Assembly (NCBI GenBank): GCA_948144175.1
Contig: CANXME010002122.1
Span: 248,001 to 312,000 of the forward strand
DNA length: 64,000 nt
DNA from: Closterium sp. NIES-65
Lineage: Eukaryota > Streptophyta > Zygnematophyceae > Desmidiales > Closteriaceae
Direction of reading: 5' to 3'
A program made the translations under genes and the position numbers. The notes beneath the pieces were generated by a model. It made no database searches and had not been told where the DNA came from. It worked only from the letters and a program-made list of their open reading frames with translations. This document shows, in pieces, positions 9,721 to 19,525 of this stretch (positions are counted from its first letter, which is position 1; the number at the start of each line of letters is the position of its first letter).

Positions 9721-10188
9721 CTTCACTGCTGCCAATCCCCCCTTCATTGCTGCAACTCCCCCCTTCAATGCTACCAACTCTCCCTTCACCGCTGCAAACT
9801 CCCCCTTCACCGCTGCAAACTCCCCCTTCACCGCTGCAAACCCCCCCTTCAATGATGCAACCTCCCCCTTCATTGCTGCAAACTCCCCCTTCACTGATGC
9901 AACCTCCCACTTCACTGCTGCCAAACCCCCTTTCACCGCTTCCAATACCCCCTTCACTGCTGCCAACTCCCTCTCCCTCTCCTTCCCCACAGCAGCAGTC
10001 ACATCATTCCCCTCCCCCACAGCAGTCAACATGCGCCGCAACTCATCCACGTCCTCCTTGTGTGCAGCAAGCTCCTCTCTCACAGCTGCCAGCACCGCCT
10101 CTTTGACCGCATCAACAAGTACCCCCATCAGTCGCTCTGTAGCCATGTCTTCAACGATGGATCCCTGCGTTCCACCACTCCCTGCAGC
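9721..10188 (-). CDS. Coiled-coil exon of the coiled-coil/LRR protein
   Basis: It encodes about 156 residues: a short Gly/Thr-rich start (AAGSGGTQGS), an acidic helix (MATERLMGVLVDAVKEAVL), then a long array of seven-residue units of the form AAVKGEF/AAVKGGL. The array is a 21-bp tandem repeat in DNA, and hydrophobic A/V/F positions recur every seven residues, so a rod-like coiled coil for oligomerisation is likely. The left end is taken at cttctccag|GCTGCAGGG, an acceptor-like site. An alternative is a start codon at 10233 (MAFDPTLRT) in the same frame. Upstream exons are not identified, and the copia element starting at 10664 may have cut off the promoter. Confidence 0.6.
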
Positions 10189-10663
10189 CTGGAGAAAGCA
10201 CACAGGCGTGCGTAGGGTTGGGTCGAATGCCACGAGGGAAACGCCTTAAAAAGTGGGGAGAAGGGGATATTTGATGCAGACACATCGAATAATATATGTG
10301 GGCATGCGAGGCAATGGAGTCATGTGAACAAGAGAAGACACATAGTAGAAGAAGAGGGATACTTGATGACAAGATGAGCAAAAACAGATGCAATGCATGC
10401 TTGTGTCAAGCACTGAAAGGAGAAGCTTGTTCACACGCATGCATCTGGCATGAAGTCAGGCGGCATTGGAACAAGGGAAGGCCAGTTAAAGGAGCAAGGA
10501 AGAGGATGTCAGGACGGGTAAGAACTGCAAGCAAAGACCGGAAAAGAACGAGACTACAAATGGTTGCAGCGAGGAAATGACTGCAGAGGGTAAAGGGGGG
10601 AGACTCACTGACTCTGGCTCACGAGGTGGAGACTCTAGTAATAATGTGACGACTCACGAGCCA
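10189..10663. other. Gene-free stretch between the coiled-coil exon and element B1
   Basis: It should carry the 5' part of the coiled-coil/LRR gene (first exon or leader), but I could not recognise an exon with confidence. It is purine-rich on the plus strand (agaagagg, gaaaagaac). The last five bases before the LTR are agcca, a candidate target duplication whose partner is not in the window. Confidence 0.4.
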
Positions 10664-10788
10664 TGTCAAACTTATATGCTATAGTCTATGTAGGCTGTAG
10701 TGGGGTAGATAATATGGGGTACAACACTTCTAGGTTCTCCTATTTGTACCCACCTCCTTGCTAGTTTATTCATTCCTCATTCTTCACA
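10664..10788 (+). repeat. Family-B 5' LTR (B1, 125 bp)
   Basis: It starts tgtcaaacttatatgc, contains the family signatures gtaggctgtagtggggta and ggggtacaac, and ends ttcttcaca immediately before the primer-binding site. Confidence 0.8.
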
Positions 10789-10859
10789 TGGCATAGAGTG
10801 GGTTCCCTCGTGGGAACGCTTCTCAAGGCCCACCACCTAACTTGATCTTTTTTTCTGCC

Positions 10860-11560
10860 CGAGGCGCACCCTGTAGGCCGCCCTCACGTTGCGTCCTCCA
10901 AGAGGCCCCTCGCGCCACCCTTAGTGGCCCCATCGCCGTCCTTTCCGGCCCCGTCGCTGCCCCTCTATGCCCCTCGCGGCCCCTTCACGGCCCCGTCGCT
11001 GCCGCTCTAGGCCTCGTCGCCGCCCCTCTAGGCCCCTCGCGGCCCCTTCGCGGCCCCGTCGCCGCCACTTGCGTCCCCGTAGCCGCCCCCTCTAGGCCCC
11101 TTACGGCCCCTTCGCGGCCTCGTTGCCGCCCCCTCTAGGCCCCTTGCGGCCCCTCTACGGCCCCGTCGCCGCCCTTGGAGGCCCCGTTGCCACCCCTAGA
11201 GGCCGCGTCGCCGCCCTTCGCGGCCACCTTGCCGCCCTTGGCGGCCCCGTCGCCGCCCCTAGCGGCCCCATAGCCGCCTCTACCGGCCCCATTGCCGCCT
11301 CTACCGGCCCCTTCACCGCTGAGCCGCCCAGCAGCCAAACTGCCGAGTCGCCCAGCACCCGAGCCGCCCAACAGTCGAGCCATCGAGCCGCCCAGCAGCC
11401 GAGCCGCCGAGCCACCCAGCCGCCCAGCAACCGAGCCGCCAAGCTGCCCAGCAGCCAAGCCGCCCAACAGCCGAGCCGCCGAGCTGCCCAGCAGCCGAGC
11501 CGCCGAGCCACCCTGCCGTTGAGCCGCTACTGTTCCCACCGGCGCGCCCCGGTCCTCCTT
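10860..11560 (+). repeat. GC-rich leader minisatellite of B1
   Basis: Two adjoining arrays: ggccccgtcgccgcccct units (to about 11300), then gccgagccgcccagcag units (about 11310-11520). The same two-part leader occurs in B4 (32381-32830) and B6 (51210-51880). Long frames here on either strand (Arg/Pro/Ala-rich) are compositional. Confidence 0.8.
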
Positions 11561-11602
11561 CCTCGGACTGGTGAGATCACTCCCAACTAGATTGCTGCAC
11601 TC

Positions 11603-12562
11603 ATGGCTACCCCTAGTGTCGTTATCTTTGATGCCGAGGGTCGTGCTCTTGACTTTGAGGTCTGGATTGATAACCTCCAGCTGTTCCTACAGTGCGATAG
11701 GGCAGACAGACTCTCCCTGTTCGATCTCACCTCTGGTGCCTCTCCTGCCCCGCCTGCTACTGCTGACAGCACTGTTCGTGCACAGTGGGCCACACGCAAT
11801 GCTGCTGCCTGTCTTGCTGTGCATTGCCACTTACCGACTACTGAGCGTGCACACTTTTGCCAGTAAAGAGTGCTAAGACCTTGTACGGCGCTGTAGTTGC
11901 ACGCTACTCTGTGCCACTGCTGCACTTAGCCGCCTCATGCTGCCATACCTGTTCCCTGACCTTGCTGCCTTTCCCACACTAGCTGACCTCATTACACACC
12001 TACGCACTAGCGACACTCGCTACCACGCTGCGCTTCCTGCTGAGTTCTGTGCTAAGAACCCCCCCCCCCCCCATGTACATCACCCTCTACTACATAGTCA
12101 CCCGGCTCCCTGACTCCCTTCGCTTAGTCAGGGACCACTTCCTCTCAGTTTGCCCCACCACACTCACCGTTGACCTCCTCGAGGAGCGCCTCCTAGCAGA
12201 AGAGAACAGCATAGTTGCTGTAGGAGCCTCTCGTGGTGACCCTCGCACCCCCGTCTTTGAGGGGTGTTCCCACCCCCCCCTCTTGCCCTCTGTTGCTTTT
12301 GCTGCTGCGGCCGACCTCGTTGGTTTCGAGTCGGTCGGCGCTACGTCTGCCCCTAGCAGGAGACGCCGCACCGGCAAGGGCAAGGGGGGCAAGGGCGTTG
12401 GAGGGGCTGGCTGGGGCGGTGGAGGTGGTGGTGGAGGTAGTGGAGGGGGTGGGGGTGGTGGTGGGAGTGGTGGTGAGGGTGGAGGTGTCGGTGGCAGCAG
12501 TCGAGGCGGAGGAGGCGGCGGTGGTGGCGGAGGGAGCGGAGGCGGAGGGGTAGGAGGGCGGA
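11603..12562 (+). pseudogene. Family-B Gag, N-terminal and Gly-rich parts (B1)
   Basis: It starts MATPSVVIFDAEGRALD and continues into the copia Gag helical domain (LFDLTSGASPAPPATADS), with an in-frame TAA after AHFCQ near 11864. The reading frame resumes after a 14-base C tract at 12059-12072 with MYITLYYIVTRLPDS and CPTTLTVDLLEERLLA, then a basic stretch and a glycine run. The C tract length puts the two halves out of frame. The protein would be the nucleocapsid/particle component. Confidence 0.8.
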
Positions 12563-12699
12563 CGTCCTCAACGTCTTCAGCAACAAGCTCACCGACCTCA
12601 GCGAGCAGCGGCAGCGTTGCCGACGAGGTGTCGTGGGGCGGGGTAGCAGTCGTCCGACCGGACACCGGCCCGTGCTCCGACTTCCACTCGGCCAACGAC

Positions 12700-13639
12700 A
12701 TCTCCTTGTAGAACACCACGTCCGACGTGGTGACCACCCAGTTGGCGTCGACGTCAAGGAGCTCCCAGCCCTTGCTCGCCGCCGACACGCCAAGGTGAAG
12801 GCCCCACCTGGCCTTCGGCTTCAGCTTCCCACCACGCTGCTGCTCGGGAACAAGGAACTGCGCCATGCATCCCCACACCCACGCTAGCGACAAGTCAGTC
12901 CTCTGCCCGATCAGCAGCTAGTACGGTGTCGTCCCCGACGGCAGCGTCGACCGCTCAAGGCAGTGGCGGACCCAGACAGCCTGTCGCAGAGCAAGGTGCC
13001 ACCAGTGGTGGTGCACGCCAGCAGCATCATCCGCACAGACTCCACCACTGTCCTCATCTCCCACTCTGCCATGCCAATCTGCTATGGGGTGTACGGACAG
13101 GTCAGGTCGTGGACGATCCCCTTGTCGTCCACAAAGTCGGTGAACTTCTTCTCGAGGAACTCCCCTCCTCGGTTTGAGCGCAATTGCAGCACCGACATCT
13201 TCGTCTGCCTTTCCACCAAGACCAGCCACTTCTTGAACTCCAGCAGCACATCCGACTTTGTAGCGACCGGCCTTACCCACACGAAGCGGGTCTTGCGGTC
13301 CTTCAGCAGCAGGATGTACAAGCTGCCGTCCTTGGCAGCCACGTGGAACGGCCCGCACAGGTCGATGTGCATGACGGCCAGTACGTCGTCGGCGTCAGAG
13401 CCTTGGTCGGGGAAGGTGTACCGCGCTAGGTTCCCGCCGACGCACGAGACACACGGTGAGTCGGCGCCCGTCGCCGACTTGAGATCTAGCCTAATGGCGG
13501 CCTCGTTCTTCGCCGAGCTCCTGATGGTGTCCATGCCGGCATGCGCAAGTCTCACGTGCATCCGGTCTGGCGTCGACTTCGTCTTCGAGACGATCGCCCG
13601 CAGGGCCACAACCTCCGGCGTGGTCGACGCCGATATCAT
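12700..13639 (-). pseudogene. Family-C GAG-pre-integrase and integrase
   Basis: The zinc-binding HHCC region is visible as HVRLAHAGMDTI and then CVSCVGGNLARY. The catalytic core follows, with MHIDLCGPF (first Asp), the block LLLKDRKTRFVWVRPV and LRSNRGGEF, where the second catalytic Asp is replaced by Asn. The frame breaks near 13082 and resumes in the copia integrase C-terminal region (GWELLDVDANWVVTTSDVVF). The Asn and the frame break mark a dead enzyme. Confidence 0.75.
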
Positions 13640-13669
13640 CGTGCAGGGATGCAGATCGGTGCACAGAAC

Positions 13670-14176
13670 TCACCCGGAGTACGTCGCGCGACCGAGCACC
13701 TCCCCAGCCGCCGAGATGACCAGCATGCCGTCTCTGTCCTCCTGCAACTTCATGCCGTGCTGCTTCAGCTGGCCGACCGACAGCAGGTTTTCTCGCACAT
13801 TTAGGACGTACAGCACATTGGAGATGAGCACCTGCTTCCCGGCCTCGCCTTGCAGGGCGACGGTGCCACGGCCCTGGACGTCCTGCAGCGCCCCATTGAA
13901 GCCGCGCACGTGCTTGATGGAGCCGCTCGGCTGCAGGTCGAGGAAGACCTCCTTCGTCCCCATCAGGTGATGGGAGCAACCGCTGTCGAGCAGGACCACC
14001 ACCGGGTTCGCATGCACGGCTGCCGCCACTGCCTGGAAGTCCTCTCCGGCCTCCGGCGCCAGCAAGACGGTCGGCTCCACGACATCAACCAGCGAGCACG
14101 ACGCCGTCTTGTCGTCCCGCGCCTTGCCGCCTATAGAGGAGTCGGCGTCCTTCGCCGAAGTCGACGGCTTGGTCAA
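13670..14176 (-). pseudogene. Family-C retroviral-type aspartic protease
   Basis: The active-site motif VVLLDSGCSHHLMG is intact and is followed by the family-typical LISNVLYVLNVRENLLSVGQL. Residues AGEVLGRATYSG lead into the pre-integrase region in another frame. It would process the Gag-Pol polyprotein. Confidence 0.75.
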
Positions 14177-14488
14177 CTGCTTCTCCTTGCGCAGCTGATT
14201 CCCTCCTTAACAAAGACAACAACTGCTTGACCTCCCGCGACCGCCCTTGTCGTCGTCGTCGGAGTCACTGCGGTCGAGGCACTCGAAGGAGAGGTAGTCG
14301 AGGCTGCGGCAGATCCAGGACTCCCGACGTCAACCTCCTCCTCCTTGACCGCCATCCTTGGTCGACTTCTTGTCGACCTCCTTGGTCGACTTCCAGCCAC
14401 CGCTTCTGCCGCCACCAGGTTGTCCGCGCTCCCCCGGGCGACCTCCTTTCTTCGTCGGGGCGACGAAGTTGGCCTGCGCTAAGAGCTC

Positions 14489-15501
14489 CTAGGACCGCTC
14501 AGCCTCCTGCATCGCCTCATCCTGCAGGATGTACGAGGTCAAGTTTTCCTCGTTGAGTGTCGTTCTTGTGCCCCTCTCAAGGAGGCTGTAGTTGTTCGAC
14601 AACCCTTCCATAACATGGGTGACGTACGACGGCGTCGAGTACTGCGCGGCGGCCATGCTGATGGTGGCGAGGATTTGCCGGGCTCGGTTGCAGTAGTCGG
14701 TCGCCGTCTCCTCGTCGCCCATACGCCGGTGCGTCAGCTGCCCCTCCGACTGGGAGATGAACAAGTCGTCGATGACTTGGTAGGTCGACTCAATGAAGTG
14801 CCACGCCTGGTGGCCGGCGTCGAGGTACTCCCGGCACCACTTCAAGACGATCTGCACGCCCGGCGAGCAGCACCGCAAGATGACCATGAAGGTCAACAGC
14901 TGCACGGCGCGAAATTCTGCATGAAGGTTGGGGTTGCCCGGCGTCTCCACGCAACCTCGGGCGAAGTTGATCAACCCGGCCATCTCCAGCTAGGGCTCGA
15001 TGGCTTTCTTCCAGGTGAGGATTACCTGTCACCAGTCAGCGGCGGGGTGGCCAAGATCCTGTTCGGTGCAAACTTAAAGTAGCCGTAGCTCGGTGCAATC
15101 CCGTCCGCCGTCACCTGGGTCGCCGACGTCGGCGACAAACCGCTTCGTCGTCCTCCGACGTCGCCCCGCGAGGAGCCTGCAGCTGCCGATGACCGCACGT
15201 CTCGCCCCTGAATGGCGCCGACTTCGTCGACATGAATCACACCTCTCTACCTCGACGTGCCTCCCGCACTACTGCCGACTTGGCCACCTCCGGCGTTGAC
15301 GCCCATGTCGACGCCGTCCTCTGTGTTCACCGGTCGAGGAGACGCAGGTTGAGAAGGGTGCAACGTCGCCCATATGGTGCGAATGCCAGCCTCCACAGCC
15401 ACCCAGGGGATCGGTTCATAATCCTGGGCCGCATGACGTGTCCTCTCGTCCTCTAGGTGTGCCTCTAGCGTCTCCATCACCTTGGCGTCACCTATGCGCA
15501 A
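14489..15501 (-). pseudogene. Family-C Gag
   Basis: The N-terminal helices (RIGDAKVMETLEAHLEDERTR) start near 15501, and the UBN2-type Gag core follows after frame breaks (HFIESTYQVIDDLFISQSEG, ATDYCNRARQILATIS, VTHVMEGLSNNYSLLE). It ends before an Arg/Ser/Lys-rich nucleocapsid region at about 14170-14415. At least two frame interruptions are present. Confidence 0.65.
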
Positions 15502-15605
15502 TTTAGAGACTGCACGGCTGCCGGCCTACGAACAACTTAGGTAAGTGACCTCTACATCGACCTGACTGAAACGTAAGTCATGTGCCGTCCAAGCTCACCG
15601 CACCA

Positions 15606-16424
15606 TGCGGAGATAACTACGACAACGGGAGCTAGACTGCGGGCTAGGCACGGGTGCTAGTGTGATCTCTGCGTTCGTTAGTCCTTAGTCATTTTCCTTG
15701 TGCGCACACTATTTGCTAGTTCACGGGGAAAGTTGGCAAGAGTTCTACTAGGAAAATTTCAGAACAATGATACAATGAAGTTGGCATGGCAAGACTACAT
15801 TAGAGCATGCATTCAGGTCGGCCAACTACCAGCGTTCTTGGTCGACCGCGTTCTAGCACGACTTGGTCGACTGCGCTCCAGCAGTGCAAGGTCGACGGCG
15901 TGCCAATGTCGCAGGTTGATGGCGTGCCAGCATTGCTCATGCAGAACAGCAGCGCACTTACTTCGCAGGTGTGCGCAGATGAATTGCGTGCAGAGTCTCG
16001 TCACCTGCACAGTGCACACACTACGCCAACCTCGCACTGACGGCTGCTTCTGATCGGCCACCTCGACCTCGGGATACCACCACCGAGGTCAGGCTCGCCA
16101 ACTTTGCCTGGGCGACCGTCGCATTCCTCCGCAGATCCTCGTCACCCAGATAACCAGGTCGAGCGGGCAACCACGTCGACCAGCTGCTCCCGTACGTGTC
16201 CGTCGACCTCCGAGTCGACGACCACCTTTGAGTCGACCTCCCAGGTCGACCTCCATGAAGTCGGCGCCACCCTGAAGTCGGCGCCCGTGCAGTGGTCCCC
16301 GTGCAGGTCGACCTCCTCGTCAACCAGCTCGCCCACTGCTGCAGGTCGGCTGGTCCCCTCATACCCGACCACAAAGTCGGCTCGCCCAAGCGAGGACCAG
16401 GCCAACACACAACTCCCGTTGACA
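15606..16424 (-). repeat. Family-C 5' LTR (819 bp)
   Basis: On the minus strand it starts tgtcaacgggagttg at 16424 and ends tctccgca at 15606. It is paired by internal similarity with the LTR at 6250-7111 but well diverged from it, so the two probably come from different insertions. Confidence 0.65.
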
Positions 16425-18320
16425 TATCCTTGCATAGATTCTTGCTAGCAAACGCACAAACAAGCGTCACGTGCTGCGTAGTTGTGCGAACGTGGTCAAA
16501 CAAGTTCCTATGGCTAGGAAATAGGTTGTAGTACGGAACCGTATGAAGATTTAAAGGTAAAAACAACCAGACTTTGAAACGATGACATGTTGCGTACTGG
16601 CCTATCCTTGCACAGATTCTCGCCAGCAAACACCCAAACAAGAGTCACGTGCTGCGTAGTCGTGCGGACGAGGTCAAACCAGTTCCTATGGCTAGGAAAT
16701 AGGTTTTACTAAGGAACTGTCTGAACGAATAGTTGTTAAAACAACAACCAGATGTTGAAACGATGACATGTTGCATCCTGGCCTATCCTTGCACAGATTC
16801 TCGCCAGCAAACGTACAAACAAGCGTCACGTGCTGCATAGTCGTGCGGACGAGGTCAAACCAGTTCCTATGGCTTGGAAATAGGTTATACTAGGGAATTG
16901 TCTGAAGAAATAGTTGTTTAAACAACAACCAGATGTTGAAGCGATGACATGTTGCATACTGACCTATCCTTGCGCAGATTCTCGCCAGCAAACGCACAAA
17001 CAAGCGTCACGTGCTGCGTAGTTGTGCAAACGAAGTCAAACACATTCCTATGGCTACAAAATGGGTTATAGTAGGGAATCGTGTGAAGATTGAAGGGTAA
17101 AAACAACCAGACGTTGAAACGATGACATATTGCATACTGGGCTATCCTTGCACTGATCCTCGCCAGCAAACGCACAAACAAGCGTCACGTGCTGCGTAGT
17201 CGTGCCGACGAGGTCAAACCAGTTCCCATGGCTAGGAAAAAGGTTGTACTAGGGAACTGTCTAAAGAAATAGTTGTTGAAACAACAACCAGATATTGAAA
17301 CGATGACATGTTGCATACTGTCCTATCCTTGCACAGATTCTCGCCAGCAAACGCACAAACAAGCATCGCGTGCTGCGTAGTTGTGCGAACGAGGTCAAAC
17401 GAATTTCTATGGATAAGAAATAGGCTCTACTAGGGAAATGTGTGAAGAATTAGAGGTAAAAATAACAACCAGATGTTGAAACAAGGACATGTTGCGTACT
17501 GGCCTATCCTTGCACAGATTCTCGCCAGCAAATGCACAATCAAGCGTCACGTGCTGCGTAGTCGTGCAAACAAGGTCAAGCAAGTTCATATGGTTAGGAA
17601 ATAGGTTGTAATAGAGAACTTTTTGAAGAAATAGAGGTAAAAACAACAAACAGACATTGAATCAATGACATGTTGTGTACTGGCCTATCCTTGCACAGAT
17701 TCTTGCCAGCAAACGCACAAACAAGTGTCACGTGCTGCGTAGTCGTGCAGACGAGGTCAAGGAAGCTCCTATGGCTAGAAATAAGGTTGTACTAGGGAAC
17801 TGTGTGAAGAAATAGGGGTAAAAACAACAACCAAACGTTGAAACGATGACATGTTGGGTACTGACCTATCCTTGCAAAGATACTCGCCAGCAAACGCACA
17901 AACAAGCGTCACGTACTGCGTAGTCATACGAACGAGGTTAAACAAGTTCCTATGGCTAGGAAATAACAACAACCAAACATTGAAGCGATGACATGTTTCG
18001 TAGTGGCCTATCCTTGCACATATTCATGCAAGCAAACGCTCAAACAAGCGTCACGTGCTGCGTAGTTGTGCGAACGAGGTCAAACAAGTTCATATGCCTA
18101 GGAAATAGGGTTTTCTAGGGAACTGTTTGAAGAAATAGAGGTAATAACAACAACCAGACATTGAAACCATGACATGTTGTGCACATGCCTACCCTTGCAT
18201 GGATTCTCCTTAACAAAAACACCAACTACCGTTACGAGCTGCGTAGTTGTGCAAACAAGATCAAACAAGTTCCTATGTCTGGGCAATTAGTTGTACCACG
18301 GAATTGTTTGTGGAAACAGA
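16425..18320. repeat. 181-bp satellite array (about 10.5 copies)
   Basis: The anchor tatccttgcacagattc recurs at 16425, 16603, 16784, 16965, 17143, 17324, 17505, 17686, 17867, 18009 and (as tacccttgc) 18190. Spacing is 181 bp in most cases, 178 twice and 142 once (a deletion in the ninth unit). Each unit carries acgtgctgcgtagt, a gctaggaaatagg block and gaaacgatgacatg. The last unit decays by about 18320. Unit length resembles plant centromeric satellites. Minus-strand ORFs of 60-90 codons repeat with it and are artefacts. Confidence 0.93.
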
Positions 18321-18329
18321 AGCACAATT

Positions 18330-19525
18330 GAGTAGAAACACAATTATGTATTATATATAACATTGACGATACATCAATTATTAACAAGTATGTACAATGG
18401 ATTCACCACCTAAACTCATACCATATGAATTTCTAGATGGTTTATGGGGTCTTCGGAACATAAGGTACCACGTGCAGAACCCTCAGCAAGCTTTCAACAT
18501 GCACAATTCCATAACCTCTTCAACCTTCCCACCATTGCATGAGGGTCAACGCGTTGTATCGCTGGGGAAATACCTCCTGTAGTAGCGAACAAACGCCACC
18601 TGTTCAGCATAGTGTTGTTCATATGAAACTCTTAATTTAGTGGTCGGGTTTGTCCTAGTTGTGGTGACTCTACGATGCAGCGTAAATATCATGAGTAGAC
18701 TTGTAGGCTAGACCATCTTCTAGCTGTCGTCGTCGACACCGTCAACTGACACGTTTGAGAACCATGGAGCCTCGTAAAAGCTCGGGGTAGCGTGGGCGTA
18801 TGACGCATATTTGCTGTACCGCGTGAAATCGTCATCAGGAGGAATCGCCACACCCTTGTGCACCTCAATAACAGTCTCCCACGCAACCTTGGCATGCGAA
18901 GGGTGCTCTTGTTGGCGTTAGAATGCCTTGATTGCTACTTCAAGGCATTTGAAATCCCCTAGTGCAGCAGCGTTGTAAGACCGCCACAACGTGTTTTGAA
19001 GATCCGTGAAATCCATCTTCGCGTTTGACCTAGTGACAACACGGGTTCCAGTCTCCAAAGCCCGTGCAATGGAATGGAAGGCTGATGAGGTAGATAAGTT
19101 TGCAATATTCTGTATTATTTCGAAAATAAAAAAATGCAATTGTACATTATCACATATATACCAAAAAGTCGAGCGAGCACTGTACAAGGTGGGATCAGCT
19201 CAGACCCACGCGGTGAACAGTTAGTCCAAACCGAATATCTGTGTTGTTTTCACCCCGCAAAAAAAAATCTCCTCGTATGCTTCCGCCACGATGGCGTGAT
19301 GATGCAGCGCAAGAGCCAAACGAAAGAACACAAGCGAGCAAGAACAGTTATCGCTCGCAAGATTTGTATGAAGCGCCACTGGCCCAGAAAACAGGTTTGA
19401 AATCTCCTTCTGGAGTCCGCTTTGTAACATCGAGAGAACGTCTTCGAAGTAGGCGCGTGCACTATCGCCAGGTCGGGCTGTTCAGTCGGCATGTTTGCAA
19501 AAAGCATGCATACTACCAAAACTAC
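18330..19525 (-). pseudogene. Decayed ORF, probable C-terminal part of a KDZ/Plavaka-like transposase
   Basis: On the minus strand a frame runs from an acceptor-like aaataatacag through RALETGTRVVTRSNAK, TLWRSYNAAALGDFKCLE and, after one in-frame stop at 18915-18917, VAWETVIEVHKGVAIPPDDD and FYEAPWFSNVSVDG. I recognise no Pfam-type motif directly. The call rests on position and strand: it lines up with the transposase exon at 28892-29194, and the intervening 9 kb is retrotransposon DNA. Sequence at 19200-19525 also lacks retroelement signatures. It could instead be an unrelated host exon set. Confidence 0.35.

Larger units (their letters stand above)
10664..12562 (+). mobile_element. Family-B Ty1/copia element B1, 5' half only
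   Basis: This contains the LTR, primer-binding site, GC-rich leader and Gag N-terminal half of the dominant copia family. It is cut off inside the Gly-rich part of Gag at about 12562, where minus-strand family-C sequence begins. The primer site tggcatagagtggg at 10789 resembles the tggtatc initiator-tRNA type used by the other copies. The order is the same as in B4 and B6. Confidence 0.8.
12563..16424 (-). mobile_element. Family-C Ty1/copia element, 5' half, minus strand
   Basis: Reading leftwards: LTR (16424-15606), primer region (tggtgcggtgagc at 15605-15593), Gag, protease, integrase and integrase C-terminal region, ending at about 12563 before any RT motif. It has the gtcgac-rich composition of the plus-strand family-C piece at 4972-7111, which holds the RT-to-3'-LTR half. 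Its LTR end touches the first satellite unit at 16425, so it probably inserted into the satellite array. Confidence 0.75.

Noticed and set aside
10842-11590. Pro/Arg/Ala-rich ORFs in family-B leaders (also 32465-32866 and 51215-51860)
   Set aside because: They come from GC-rich leader repeats between primer site and Gag, and frames are open on both strands.
16425-18320. CRISPR array interpretation of evenly spaced repeats
   Set aside because: The whole 181-bp unit repeats with no unique spacers, and the context is a eukaryotic genome.
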